From: Bradyrhizobium sp. 4
GTDB taxonomy: Bacteria; Pseudomonadota; Alphaproteobacteria; Rhizobiales; Xanthobacteraceae
DNA length: 64,000 nt
Reading direction: 5' to 3'
Assembly: GCF_023100905.1 (NCBI RefSeq)
Contig: NZ_CP064686.1
Location: 682,001-746,000 of the forward strand
Made by a program: the position numbers and the translations under genes. Under the pieces are notes generated by a model, which worked only from the letters and a program-made list of their open reading frames with translations, made no database searches and had not been told where the DNA came from. Below, piece by piece: positions 25,140 through 33,488 of this stretch (positions are counted from its first letter, which is position 1; the number at the start of each line of letters is the position of its first letter).

Positions 25140-25571
25140 TTAGCTCCGGGTCTCGCTCCCCGTGAATTTGGCTACCATTTCCGCAGGAAACGGTGCCGAT
25201 TTCAGTTTGTCGGGGTTAACGGGATCGCGCCCGACCAGGACACGGGTCTCGAAACCCTCGATCGCAAGCGCCTCGCCCTTGAAGACGCTGTGCTTTACCT
25301 CGAAACTCGAGCGCTTGATGCTCTCGACCTTCGTTTCGATGGTGATCCAGTCGCCATAAGTCGAGGGGATGTAGAACTTGGCGCGCGTATCGACCATGGG
25401 AATGCCGACCAGGCCGTATTTCTTGACCAGGTCCTGCTTGGAGAAGCCGGCGACTTCGAACAGGGTCGACGTCGAATCGTCGAACATCGCGAAATAGCGC
25501 GGGTAATAGACGATGTTGGCGGGGTCGCAGTCACCCCACTGGATCTGGACGTCGCGCCGGTTCACGAACAT
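25140..25571 (-). CDS. Acyl-CoA thioesterase, 4-hydroxybenzoyl-CoA thioesterase type
   Basis: A 143-residue hotdog-fold thioesterase. The N-terminal motif QIQWGDCDPANIVYYPRYFAMFD matches the 4HBT family, with the catalytic Asp in GDCDPAN. The ATG at 25571 gives the family N-terminus. It follows the SDR gene by 10 bases and is followed by the couP-like gene, so it is in the hydroxycinnamate operon. A likely role is release of 4-hydroxybenzoate (or a related aromatic acid) from its CoA ester, feeding pobA. This is inferred from family and context. Confidence 0.9.
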   Translation of the reverse strand: MFVNRRDVQIQWGDCDPANIVYYPRYFAMFDDSTSTLFEVAGFSKQDLVKKYGLVGIPMVDTRAKFYIPSTYGDWITIETKVESIKRSSFEVKHSVFKGEALAIEGFETRVLVGRDPVNPDKLKSAPFPAEMVAKFTGSETRS

Positions 25572-25581
25572 ATGCCGCGCC

Positions 25582-26343
25582 CTATTTCGGCGCCATGCGC
25601 AGCGAGCCGTCGAGGCGTACCACTTCGCCGTTGAGGTAGGAATTCTCGACCATGTGCAGGGCGAGCGCCGCGAACTCGTCGGCGTGGCCGAGCCGGCGCG
25701 GGAACGGGATTGCGGCGGCGAGTGAGTCCTGGGCTTCCTGCGGCAGGTTGGCGAGCAGCGGCGTGAGGAACAGGCCGGGCGCAATCGTCAGCACGCGGAC
25801 GCCGAACTGCGCCAGCTCGCGCGCGATCGGCAGCGTCATGCCGACGATGCCGCCCTTCGAGGCCGAATAGGCCGATTGCCCAATCTGGCCGTCATAAGCG
25901 GCAACGGACGCCGTGTTGATGATGACGCCGCGCTCGCCGGTGGCCTGCGGCTCGAGCTTGGACATCTCGTTTGCGGCGAGACGCAGCATGTTGAAGGTGC
26001 CGATCAGGTTGACCTTGATCACCTTGTCGAAATCGGCGAGCGCCATCGGGCCGTCGCGGCCGACGACGCGCTTGGCAACGCCGATGCCAGCGCAATTGAC
26101 CAGCACGCGCGCGGGTCCATGGGCTTTGGTCGCCTGCGCGATCGCAGCTTCCGCGGACGCGGCATCGGAGACGTCGCAAGCCACAGCCACGCCCTTGATC
26201 TCGGCGGCGACAGTCTCGGCGAGCTTGGCATTGAGATCAAACACCGCGACCTTGGCGCCCTGGCCAGCCAGCTTTCGCGCGGTCGCCGCACCAAGTCCCG
26301 ACGCGCCGCCGGTGACGATGACAGCCTGATCCTTCAACAACAT
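25582..26343 (-). CDS. SDR dehydrogenase, 3-hydroxyacyl-CoA dehydrogenase (HSD10-like)
   Basis: A 253-residue short-chain dehydrogenase. NAD-binding VTGGASGLGAATARKLA, NCAG, the catalytic Ser in INTASVAAYDGQIGQ and YSASKGG are all present. The C-terminus (PFPRRLGHADEFAALALHMV, NGEVVRLDGSLRM) is like type-2/HSD10 3-hydroxyacyl-CoA dehydrogenases. It lies 25 bases after the CoA ligase gene. In this operon it could oxidise the 3-hydroxy-phenylpropanoyl-CoA made by the crotonase, giving a beta-oxidation route to 4-hydroxybenzoyl-CoA. Confidence 0.92.
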   Translation of the reverse strand: MLLKDQAVIVTGGASGLGAATARKLAGQGAKVAVFDLNAKLAETVAAEIKGVAVACDVSDAASAEAAIAQATKAHGPARVLVNCAGIGVAKRVVGRDGPMALADFDKVIKVNLIGTFNMLRLAANEMSKLEPQATGERGVIINTASVAAYDGQIGQSAYSASKGGIVGMTLPIARELAQFGVRVLTIAPGLFLTPLLANLPQEAQDSLAAAIPFPRRLGHADEFAALALHMVENSYLNGEVVRLDGSLRMAPK

Positions 26344-26368
26344 GGCGTTCTCCCTGGTGCGATATTTC

Positions 26369-28255
26369 TTAGCCGACCGATATCACACGGTCCGATGGAT
26401 TGGCAGCGTAGAGCTCCTCGATCAGCAGGCTGCGATGCTCGAGCACCGCGCGCTGGTTGATCGAGCCCTTGTCGGTGACCTCGCCCTTGTCGATCGAGAG
26501 CGGCGTGTCCATGAGGATCGCGCGCGTGATCCGCGTCGAGGATCCCGTGGCCGCGCCGAGAAAGCGGGTCAGCCGTTCGCGAAATGCCTCGCGCACCAGC
26601 CGGTCGCGGGTCGCGACGACGAGATCGTCGGTCGGCAGCGTCGGGTTGATCAGCCTGCAGCCGTCGAGATCGAGCACGACGAGCGCGGAGACCTCGTCAC
26701 GGTTGATGCCGGCGATGACGACGTCGCGCACCAGCGGTGCGCAGGCCGCAACGAAGCGCGCGCGCAACGGGCCGACACTGACCCAGGTGCCGCTGCCGAG
26801 CTTGAAATCCTCGCCGATGCGGCCGTCGAAATCGAAGCCGGCATTGAGATCGTCGGGATCGACGGGCTTGAGTGCATCGCCGAGCTTGTAGAAGCCTTCT
26901 TCGTCGAACGAACTTGCGGTGATGTCGGGCTGGCGCCAGTAGCCGGGCATCACGTTCGGCCCCTTGCAACGAACTTCCATCTTGCCGTTGTTCGGCACCA
27001 GCTTGGCGTCGTTGCCGGATACGGGAAGCCCGACATGGCCGGAGCGGCTGGTGCGCGGGTTGACCGACATGAAGAACGGCGCGGTCTCGGTTGCACCGAG
27101 GCCGGTCAGCATCGGCACGCGGTAGCCTTTTTCCTTCACCGCGAGCTCGTCGAGGCTGTTCCAGACGAACGGCGACAGGGCCGCGCCCGAGAAGAACATC
27201 GTGTGCAGCCGGTCGAAGAATTTTGCGCGCAGGCCCTGGTCGTCGCGTAGATAAGGCAGCAGCGACTCGTAGCCCTTGGGGACGTTGAAATAGACCGTCG
27301 GCGATATCTCCTGGAGATTGCGCACGGTCTCCTCGATGCCTCCAGGCACCGGCTTGCCGGCGTCGAGATACATCGAGCCGCCATTGTAGAGCGTCAACCC
27401 GATATTGTGGTTGCCGCCAAAAGTGTGATTCCAGGGCAGCCAGTCGATGATGACGGGCGGCTCGTCCTTGAGGAAGGCGAGCGTCTCGCGCAGCATCACC
27501 TGGTTGGCGCAGATCATGCGCTGGGTGTTGACGACTGCCTTGGGGTTGCCGGTCGAGCCCGACGTCAGCAGGAATTTCGCGATGGTGTCGGGGCCGATCC
27601 TGCCGTGGACCTCGTCCAGATCGCCGCGGATCGGCGTTGCCATGAGGTCGGCGAGCAAGGTGACGTCGCGGCCCGGCACATGGCCGTAGGACGCGGCGAT
27701 CTCGGTGCCGAGCGAGACGTTGGCCGCGAGCGCGTCGGCGAACTTGTCGGCGTCCTCGGCGAAGACGAGGCCGGGCGTCAGCAGCTTCATCAGGTAGGAG
27801 AGCTTGCCGTAATCCTTCGACACCAGCGAATAGGCCGGCGACACCGGGCAGAACGGAATGCCGGCATAGAACGCTCCGAACGCCAGCAATGCATGGTCGA
27901 TCGAATTGCCGGAGAGGATGACGACCGGCCGCTCCGCCGACAACCCGCGCGCAATGAGTCCTGAGGCAATGTGCCGGCTCGCGGCGAGCAGCTCGGCGTA
28001 GCTGATCTTGCGCCAGCCGCGGCCGCCTTCGCGCTCGGCCATGAACACGCGATCGGGGGTCGCGCTCGCCCAGTGATGCAGGCGGTCGGTGATGCGAGCC
28101 GGATAGTCTCCGAGCGGCTGTTTGGGCCGCAGGTAAATCGTGCCGTCGTCGCGCCGCTCGATATTCACGACCGGATCGCCGAACGAAATGGGCCGCAGCG
28201 GGGAAGTGCTCGCGCCGCGCTCCATGCTGGAAGAGGACGACGGCTGCGCGCTCAT
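26369..28255 (-). CDS. couB: Feruloyl/p-coumaroyl-CoA synthetase
   Basis: A 628-residue AMP-forming ligase of the feruloyl-CoA synthetase group, longer than ordinary acyl-CoA synthetases. Motifs: FLLTSGSTGNPKAVVNTQRM, IDWLPWNHTFGGNHN, LTGLGATETAPF, and GFDFDGRIGEDFKLGSGTWVSVGPLR, a segment typical of this group. It would activate p-coumarate, ferulate or caffeate. The ATG at 28255 overlaps the upstream crotonase stop in an ATGA junction, which fixes the start; the longer open frame to 28783 is the crotonase in another frame. Product assignment is strong; the exact substrate is inferred. Confidence 0.93.
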   Translation of the reverse strand: MSAQPSSSSSMERGASTSPLRPISFGDPVVNIERRDDGTIYLRPKQPLGDYPARITDRLHHWASATPDRVFMAEREGGRGWRKISYAELLAASRHIASGLIARGLSAERPVVILSGNSIDHALLAFGAFYAGIPFCPVSPAYSLVSKDYGKLSYLMKLLTPGLVFAEDADKFADALAANVSLGTEIAASYGHVPGRDVTLLADLMATPIRGDLDEVHGRIGPDTIAKFLLTSGSTGNPKAVVNTQRMICANQVMLRETLAFLKDEPPVIIDWLPWNHTFGGNHNIGLTLYNGGSMYLDAGKPVPGGIEETVRNLQEISPTVYFNVPKGYESLLPYLRDDQGLRAKFFDRLHTMFFSGAALSPFVWNSLDELAVKEKGYRVPMLTGLGATETAPFFMSVNPRTSRSGHVGLPVSGNDAKLVPNNGKMEVRCKGPNVMPGYWRQPDITASSFDEEGFYKLGDALKPVDPDDLNAGFDFDGRIGEDFKLGSGTWVSVGPLRARFVAACAPLVRDVVIAGINRDEVSALVVLDLDGCRLINPTLPTDDLVVATRDRLVREAFRERLTRFLGAATGSSTRITRAILMDTPLSIDKGEVTDKGSINQRAVLEHRSLLIEELYAANPSDRVISVG

Positions 28256-29061
28256 GATTTCGGCTTCACCTTTGCGGTCTTGTGTTCGAGGAACTCGCGG
28301 ATCCTGCGCTTGGCTTCCTTGTCGCTCTGCGCCACCGTCGCCATCAGCGATTCCATCAACAGGCCGGTCTGCGGATTGGCCTCCGCGATCATCGGTAGCG
28401 CCTGGAGCACGGCGAAGTTGGTCAGCGGCGCGTTGGAGGCGACCTTGTTCGCAAGCTCCATCGCCTTGCCGAGGCCGTTGCCGGCTTCCGTGACATATTG
28501 CGCAAAGCCGTAGGAGGTGCCTTCCGTCGCGGAATAAACGCGGCCGGTCAGCATCATGTCCATCATCCTGGCGACGCCGATCAGCCGCGGCAGGCGCACC
28601 GAACCGCCGCCACCGACAAAGATGCCGCGCTGCCCCTCCGGCAGCGCGAAATAGGTCGAGGGTTCGGCGACACGGATATGCGCCGCACATGCGAGCTCCA
28701 GCCCGCCGCCGATCACGGCCCCCCTGAGTGCCGCGATCACGGGCACCCGGCTGTACTGGATGCGGTCGAACACCCGGTGCCACATCTGGGAATGGAGAAG
28801 GCCGCCGGTGGCATCATGGTCGGTCAGTTCGGAGAGGTCGAGACCGCTGGAGAAATGGTCGCCGATGCCGTGGATGACGACCGCGCCGATATCCTCGGGC
28901 AGGGACGCAAAACACTCGCCGATTTCCAGGATGATGCCGTCGTTGAGCGCATTGCGCTTGGCCGGCCGATTCAGGCCGACCGTCAAAACCCGGTCCGCCC
29001 GCTCGATCCTCAAAAGCCCGGAGGCGCCCGCGTCAGCGGTCTCGGCGTTTCCCTGTGTCAT
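28252..29061 (-). CDS. couA: Crotonase, probable hydroxycinnamoyl-CoA hydratase (lyase)
   Basis: A 269-residue crotonase with both catalytic Glu positions kept: GGGLELACAAHIRV and LPEGQRGIFVGGGGS. The oxyanion loop is IGDHFSSGLDLSEL. It is the first gene of the operon and couples to the feruloyl-CoA synthetase gene by a 4-base overlap. In R. palustris couA and couB together start p-coumarate degradation. Start ATG at 29061 has AAGGA five bases upstream. The product could be 4-hydroxybenzaldehyde plus acetyl-CoA or the 3-hydroxy intermediate; the sequence alone does not decide this. Confidence 0.92.
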   Translation of the reverse strand: MTQGNAETADAGASGLLRIERADRVLTVGLNRPAKRNALNDGIILEIGECFASLPEDIGAVVIHGIGDHFSSGLDLSELTDHDATGGLLHSQMWHRVFDRIQYSRVPVIAALRGAVIGGGLELACAAHIRVAEPSTYFALPEGQRGIFVGGGGSVRLPRLIGVARMMDMMLTGRVYSATEGTSYGFAQYVTEAGNGLGKAMELANKVASNAPLTNFAVLQALPMIAEANPQTGLLMESLMATVAQSDKEAKRRIREFLEHKTAKVKPKS

Positions 29062-29080
29062 TTGCGTCCTTGTCAGAATA

Positions 29081-29095
29081 GTTATGTTGTATAAC
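29081..29095. promoter_or_regulatory. MarR-type operator upstream of the couA operon
   Basis: GTTATGTTGTATAAC has arms GTTAT and ATAAC around five bases, 20 bases before the couA start codon. It aligns with GTTATATGATATAAT at 33489-33503 in front of pobA (10 of 15 bases equal). It is probably where the CouR-like repressor acts. Confidence 0.6.
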
Positions 29096-29242
29096 GAATT
29101 CAGGGGGAGTCAATACGGCTGACAGCGGGGAAGCCGATGCATAGTCCGGAAAAGGGACGACAGTCCGGGTGCAGCGCCCGTACCCGGATGCCCGATCCGC
29201 AAGATTGGGATCGATATTACGGACGCCGATGCGATCCGGTCG

Positions 29243-29542
29243 CTACGCCGCCTTCGTTCCACTTTGGGGTTGCGCCACAAGATTGATACCCATGGCGTGG
29301 AGAACTTTTATCACAGTGCCGAATTCGGGTTTGGCCTCGCCGCCAAGCGAGCGATACAAGTTCTCACGGGATAGACCGGCCTTTTCGGCAATGGCGCCCA
29401 TGCCCTGAGAACGGGCTACGGCACCGATTGCCATCGTTATTGCGGACGGATCGTCAGATTCAAAGGCTTCGGTGAGATAGGCCGCAATCATCTCGGGGCT
29501 GTCGAGGTACTCCGCAGCATCGAATGATTTCACTTTTGCCAT
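29243..29542 (-). CDS. higA: HigA-type antitoxin (addiction module antidote)
   Basis: A 99-residue protein of the antidote family paired with Gp49/HigB-like toxins. KVKSFDAAEYLDSPEMIAAYLTEAF is the typical N-terminus, and the HTH lies at MGAIAEKAGLSRENLYRSLGG. It starts 3 bases after the toxin stop, so toxin comes first as in higBA loci. It would neutralise the toxin and repress the shared promoter by binding the 38-bp palindrome upstream of the toxin. Confidence 0.93.
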   Translation of the reverse strand: MAKVKSFDAAEYLDSPEMIAAYLTEAFESDDPSAITMAIGAVARSQGMGAIAEKAGLSRENLYRSLGGEAKPEFGTVIKVLHAMGINLVAQPQSGTKAA

Positions 29543-29545
29543 TGC

Positions 29546-29872
29546 TCAGACCTCCAATTCGCTCGCGATCTTCTTTGCCAACGCTATGTCCCCCGGCTGA
29601 GAGCCTTTATCGCCACCGCAAAGAAGGACGATGATCTCCTCGCCTCGGGCAACGTAGTAGATCCGGTATCCGGCGCCCTCATGGACTCTCATTTCGCTGA
29701 TGCCGCCTCCGACCGCAGCAACGTCTCCGGGATTGCCGAGCGCCAGCCGATCGATCCGGGCGAGGATTTTTGCCTTCGCTCTCCGGTCTCGCTGTTTTCT
29801 AAGCCAGTCAGAGAATTCGTCGGTTCTCTTGATTGTCGGTATCTGTAGCGTATACGCTACAGATACCGACAT
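29546..29872 (-). CDS. higB: RelE/ParE-superfamily toxin (HigB/Gp49-like killer protein)
   Basis: A 108-residue RelE/ParE-like toxin: RTDEFSDWLRKQRDRRAKAKILARIDRLALGNPGDV, then EMRVHEGAGYRIYYVARGEEIIVLLCGGDKGSQ. Related toxins are ribosome-dependent mRNA endonucleases. The first 13 residues are encoded by the operator palindrome itself; family members usually begin close to the RTDEF motif, so this N-terminal extension is unusual, but no other start codon is available in frame between. The antitoxin gene follows after 3 bases. Confidence 0.92.
   Translation of the reverse strand: MSVSVAYTLQIPTIKRTDEFSDWLRKQRDRRAKAKILARIDRLALGNPGDVAAVGGGISEMRVHEGAGYRIYYVARGEEIIVLLCGGDKGSQPGDIALAKKIASELEV
29834..29871. 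promoter_or_regulatory. Perfect 38-bp palindrome at the toxin start, higBA operator
   Basis: The 19-base left half (from TGTCGGTATCTG at 29834) is followed directly by its exact reverse complement ending at 29871. The centre is TAGCGTATACGCTA. The toxin ATG (29872-29870) overlaps the palindrome end, so the operator is translated, and the same peptide could be read on either strand. It is the likely autoregulatory binding site. Confidence 0.85.
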
Positions 29873-29908
29873 GTCAATGGACTAGCCGGCCCTTGCGGCG
29901 CGACGCGT

Positions 29909-30370
29909 TCACATCACCTGATGCACGTCGATCACCACGCGATCCGCATGCCGCGCTGCTGAACCGACAAAAATGTGCTCCATCAGCCAGCGGTATTTCT
30001 CATGCCCGGTCTCGAACCTCGGCACGGTGCGGAAATAGATCTGCTTCGGGTCGACCGGCTCGCCGCGCTTGAGCTTTTGCAACAGCTCGACCGGGCCGAA
30101 GCGCATGCCCTTGTTCTCGACATAGACGATGGCGCCGTCGTCGGTTTCAAACGCATACTTCGCTTCGAGATCGATCAGCTCATTCGGGCGGATGGTCTGG
30201 AAGTCCGCGCCGAACGGCAGCACCTTGCCGGTGATCGCACCCGAGACCTCGCCGCCGATGATCGGGATGATTCGGCGAATGCCGATGCCGGTCTCGCCGG
30301 CGGTGACGACGTCGCCGATTCGTGCGGTGACGGTAAAGACGTATCTGGTTTCCAGCGCCGGTATGGTCAT
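29909..30370 (-). CDS. DUF3237 domain protein
   Basis: A 153-residue protein of the DUF3237 family: YVFTVTARIGDVVTAGETGIGIRRIIPI, GKVLPFGADFQTIRPNE, AIVYVENKGMRFG and YFRTVPRFETGHEKYRWL. These small beta-barrel proteins have no established function. The ATG at 30370 follows GAGGGG. It lies 11 bases after the TRAP large permease gene and is the last gene of that operon. The tie to a TRAP aromatic-acid system suggests a role in aromatic acid metabolism, but that is inferred only from position. Confidence 0.9.
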   Translation of the reverse strand: MTIPALETRYVFTVTARIGDVVTAGETGIGIRRIIPIIGGEVSGAITGKVLPFGADFQTIRPNELIDLEAKYAFETDDGAIVYVENKGMRFGPVELLQKLKRGEPVDPKQIYFRTVPRFETGHEKYRWLMEHIFVGSAARHADRVVIDVHQVM

Positions 30371-30381
30371 CGATTCACCCC

Positions 30382-31701
30382 TCAATGGGCCATCATCCGC
30401 GTCGGCAGCCACGTCGCCAGCAGCGGGAAGGCGATCAGGATCACCAGGCGCACGAGGTCTGTTGCAACGAACGGGATCACGCCCCTGAAGATCGTGGAGA
30501 AGGAGACGTCCTTCACTACGCTTTTGATGACAAAGACGTTCATGCCCACCGGCGGATGGATCAGGCCGAGCTCGACCGTCATGACGATGATGACGCCGAA
30601 CCAGATCGGGTCGAAACCGAGATGCATGATCACGGGGAAGATGATCGGCACGGTGAGGATGATCATCGCCATGGCGTCCATCAGGCAACCGAGCACGAGA
30701 TACATCACCATGATCAGCGCCAACACGCCGTAGGGGCCGAGGCCGAGGCCGGTGAGGAATTCCGTCACCTTCTGCGGGGTCTGCGTCACCGTGAGGAAGT
30801 ACCCGAAGATCAAGGCGCCGATCAGCACGGTGAACACGGCGGCCGCCGTGCGCGTCGCCTGCAGCAGCGAGGCCAGAATCTTCTCGCGGTCGAGCCGGCC
30901 GGTCGCCACGCCGATGATGAAGGCGCCGGCAGCGCCGACGCCGCCGGCTTCCGTCGGCGTGAAGCGCGGCAAATAGGGCAGGCCGTAGAGGCCGCCGATC
31001 ACGAACACGAACAGCAGCACCGGCGCCCAGATGTCCTTCAGGCCGGCGAAGCGCTCGCGCCACGGCAGCACCTTGCCCTTGGGCAGAAAGTCCGGCCGGA
31101 AATAGCCGATCAGGAAGATCGTGATCATGTACATGGTCATCGCCAGGATGCCCGGGATGATGCCGGCGATGAAGAGCTTGCCGATGTCTTGCTCGGTGAT
31201 GATGCCGTAGACGGCGAGCACGGTGGAGGGCGGCAGCATCGCGCCCAGCGTGCCGCCGGCCGCGATCACGCCGGTGGCAAACGATTGCGGATAGCCGAAG
31301 CGGCGCATCTCGGGATAAGCGACCGCGGAGAAGGTCGCTGCGGTCGCGACCGAGGAGCCGCAGATCGCGGCAAAGCCGCCGCAGGCGCCGACGGTAGCGA
31401 TGCCGAGCCCGCCGCGCAAATGGCCGACAAAGCCGTTGGCGGCGCGGAACAGCTCGCGGCTCATGCCGGAATTGCTGACGAAGGAGCCCATCAGCAAGAA
31501 CATCGGAATGACGCCGAAGGTGTAGTCGGTCACCGTGCGCATCGAGGTCTGGCCGACCAGCTTCAGCGCCGGCGTGGCGCCGACGAGATAGGAGAAGCCG
31601 GAGACGCCGACGAGGCCCATGGCCATGCCGACCGGCACGCGCAGCAGCATCAGGGCGAACAGGGAAACGAAGCCGATTACGGCGACGGCATCGGTGCTCA
31701 T
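30382..31701 (-). CDS. tarM: TRAP transporter large permease (DctM/TarM type)
   Basis: A 439-residue membrane protein with about twelve helices. It begins AVIGFVSLFALMLLRVPVGMAMGLVG and contains typical DctM segments: SGMSRELFRAANGFVGHLRGGLGIATV, ICGSSVATAATFSAVAYPEM, GGTLGAMLPPSTVLAVYG, and the late stretch GLIHPPVGMNVFVIKS. It forms the ion-coupled channel of a TRAP system with the small permease 2 bases upstream and the periplasmic binding protein. The R. palustris TarPQM system for hydroxycinnamates is the best-known relative in this context. Confidence 0.93.
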   Translation of the reverse strand: MSTDAVAVIGFVSLFALMLLRVPVGMAMGLVGVSGFSYLVGATPALKLVGQTSMRTVTDYTFGVIPMFLLMGSFVSNSGMSRELFRAANGFVGHLRGGLGIATVGACGGFAAICGSSVATAATFSAVAYPEMRRFGYPQSFATGVIAAGGTLGAMLPPSTVLAVYGIITEQDIGKLFIAGIIPGILAMTMYMITIFLIGYFRPDFLPKGKVLPWRERFAGLKDIWAPVLLFVFVIGGLYGLPYLPRFTPTEAGGVGAAGAFIIGVATGRLDREKILASLLQATRTAAAVFTVLIGALIFGYFLTVTQTPQKVTEFLTGLGLGPYGVLALIMVMYLVLGCLMDAMAMIILTVPIIFPVIMHLGFDPIWFGVIIVMTVELGLIHPPVGMNVFVIKSVVKDVSFSTIFRGVIPFVATDLVRLVILIAFPLLATWLPTRMMAH

Positions 31702-31703
31702 GA

Positions 31704-32213
31704 TTACTCCGTCGCCTTCAGCTTGGGGTCGTGCATTTCTTCGGGATGGAAGATCAACCGGTAGGTGCGGATCGCGATCAGCAGCACGGCCGAGACGTCG
31801 CCGATCCAGGCGATCGCGAAGAACGGCCAGGTCGGCATGTGCATGTCGAAGGTCTGGACGTTGTCGTTGTAGGTGCCGCGGACCTTGTCGAACAGCGTCC
31901 AGGTCTGCACCGTCACGACGAACAGCAGCACCAGGGTCGCGAACACGTCGATCCAGCGCTGGTAGCGCGGCCCGACATTGCCCCAGACCAAATCGACCGT
32001 GATGTGGGTGCCGCGATAGGAGGTGGCGGCGATGCCCCAGAAGATCAGGATGCCGAGCAGCATGCGGCCGATGTCGAAACTATCGGGGATCGCATAGTTC
32101 AGCGTGTTGCGCAGCAGCACCGACAGGAAGATGTCGAGCGCGACGATGCCGACGAAGGCCGCTGCGATCCATTCGATCGAATCGATAACGCGATCCATCC
32201 AGCTGCGCTTCAT
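31704..32213 (-). CDS. tarQ: TRAP transporter small permease (DctQ/TarQ type)
   Basis: A 169-residue protein with four transmembrane helices: VIDSIEWIAAAFVGIVALDIFLSVLLR, MLLGILIFWGIAATSYRGTHITVDLVW, and two more ending with AVLLIAIRTYRLIFHPEE. Length and the central YRGTHITVDLVW motif match DctQ subunits. AGGAAG precedes the ATG at 32213. It lies between the binding protein and the large permease genes, with a gap of 126 bases to the former and 2 to the latter. Confidence 0.92.
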   Translation of the reverse strand: MKRSWMDRVIDSIEWIAAAFVGIVALDIFLSVLLRNTLNYAIPDSFDIGRMLLGILIFWGIAATSYRGTHITVDLVWGNVGPRYQRWIDVFATLVLLFVVTVQTWTLFDKVRGTYNDNVQTFDMHMPTWPFFAIAWIGDVSAVLLIAIRTYRLIFHPEEMHDPKLKATE

Positions 32214-32339
32214 GTGAGCTTCCTAGGAGATGTCATCCTCAGGCGGGAGAGGGAGAGGACGCGCTCCTCGCGTCTCGACCCGCTTGCAGAACAACGGCGG
32301 CGAGATGCATCCCGCCGCCGCCTGTGTTTCGACGAAGAG

Positions 32340-33356
32340 CTACTCCGCCAGCGCGTTGTACTTCTTCAGCGAGGCTTTCAGCTCGGTAAGCGCCGCGTCC
32401 GGATCCGCGCCGGTCTTCTTCGCGCCGTCGCTCCAGGTTTTCACCAGGGGCTCGGCGGCTTTCTTCCAGGCGGCGGTCTGCTCGGGTGTCAGCTTGTAGA
32501 CCTCGTGACCGGTCTCCGCCTTGACCTTGTCAATGCCGGCATCCTCGAACTTGCCCCAGTGCTCGCCGACCACACCGGCCATCTCGACCGTGCAATTCTT
32601 GTCGATCGCGGCCTTCTGCTTGTCGGACATCGCATTGTACTTGTCCTTGTTCATGACGAACACGAAGGTCGTGGTGTAGAGCGGCGCCTCCATGTCGTAC
32701 TTTGTCACCTTGTCGATGCCGAACAGCACGAGAGAGCCCCAGGGGAAGGTGACGCCGTCGGCGACGCCGCGCTCGATGATGTCGCGCACTTCGGGCGCGG
32801 AGGACTGCACATTGGTGCCGCCGAGCGAGGTGACGAAGTTCGCCATGGTGGCGTGGGCGGGCCGGATCTTCAGGCCCTTCACGTCCTCCGGCATCACGAT
32901 CTTCTTGGTCTTGGAATGGAACGAGGAGGGCGAGTGGACGAAGGCGAGGCAGTATTTGACGTCCTTCATCTCCTTCTCGGCGTATTTGCGGTACCAGGCG
33001 TCCAACCCCATCGAGCCGCCCTTGGCGTCCGAGATCAGGAACGGCAATTCGCCAGCGCCGATGATCGGGAAACGGCCCGGTTGGTAGCCGGGATTGACAT
33101 AGGTGACGTCGGCGATGCCGTCGCGCGCCATGTCGTAATGGTCGAAGGCCTTGCCCATCTGCTGGGCCGGAAACACCTTGCCCTTGATGGTGCCGCCGGA
33201 ATCCTTCTCGACCGCGGCTGCCCAGTCCTCGAGCGATTTCTGCAGCGGATGCGAGGCCGGCACCCAGTGCGAGATCTTCAAATCGAAGGTCTTGTCCTGC
33301 GCGAGCGCAGGGCTCACGCTTGCTGCCAGCAGCAACGCCAGACAGGCTTTCCTCAT
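32340..33356 (-). CDS. tarP: TRAP transporter substrate-binding protein (DctP/TarP type)
   Basis: A 338-residue periplasmic protein with a signal peptide (CLALLLAASVSPALAQ). The DctP fold is clear: FDLKISHWVPASHPLQKSLEDWA, KVFPAQQMGKAFDHYDMARDGIADV, and the helix-strand region VKGLKIRPAHATMANFVTSLG with Arg in IRPAHA, the residue that usually binds the substrate carboxylate. The ATG at 33356 is preferred to GTG at 33359 because GGGAGAG is better spaced. It is divergent from pobA; aromatic acids are the likely cargo. Confidence 0.92.
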   Translation of the reverse strand: MRKACLALLLAASVSPALAQDKTFDLKISHWVPASHPLQKSLEDWAAAVEKDSGGTIKGKVFPAQQMGKAFDHYDMARDGIADVTYVNPGYQPGRFPIIGAGELPFLISDAKGGSMGLDAWYRKYAEKEMKDVKYCLAFVHSPSSFHSKTKKIVMPEDVKGLKIRPAHATMANFVTSLGGTNVQSSAPEVRDIIERGVADGVTFPWGSLVLFGIDKVTKYDMEAPLYTTTFVFVMNKDKYNAMSDKQKAAIDKNCTVEMAGVVGEHWGKFEDAGIDKVKAETGHEVYKLTPEQTAAWKKAAEPLVKTWSDGAKKTGADPDAALTELKASLKKYNALAE

Positions 33357-33406
33357 CACGTGTCTCTCCCTCTTTTGACGGCGGGCTTCGATGGCCCGGT
33401 CTCGTT

Positions 33407-33428
33407 AATTAACATGTTATCTAATTGG
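33407..33428. promoter_or_regulatory. A/T-rich operator-like element upstream of tarP
   Basis: A 22-base A/T-rich island in GC-rich surroundings that includes the perfect dyad TAACATGTTA (33410-33419) and the direct run TTAATTAAC. It lies about 50 bases before the tarP start and likely overlaps its promoter. Confidence 0.5.
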
Positions 33429-33488
33429 CCGGCGCGTTCAAGCCGGAACTGGCGCGGCGTGCCGCCGCGCACTCCCTTTTGCCCAACC

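Noticed and set aside
29833..30072. Plus-strand frame starting with the same peptide as the toxin
   Set aside because: It arises only because the operator is a perfect palindrome; the remainder is antisense to the DUF3237 gene and has no family likeness.
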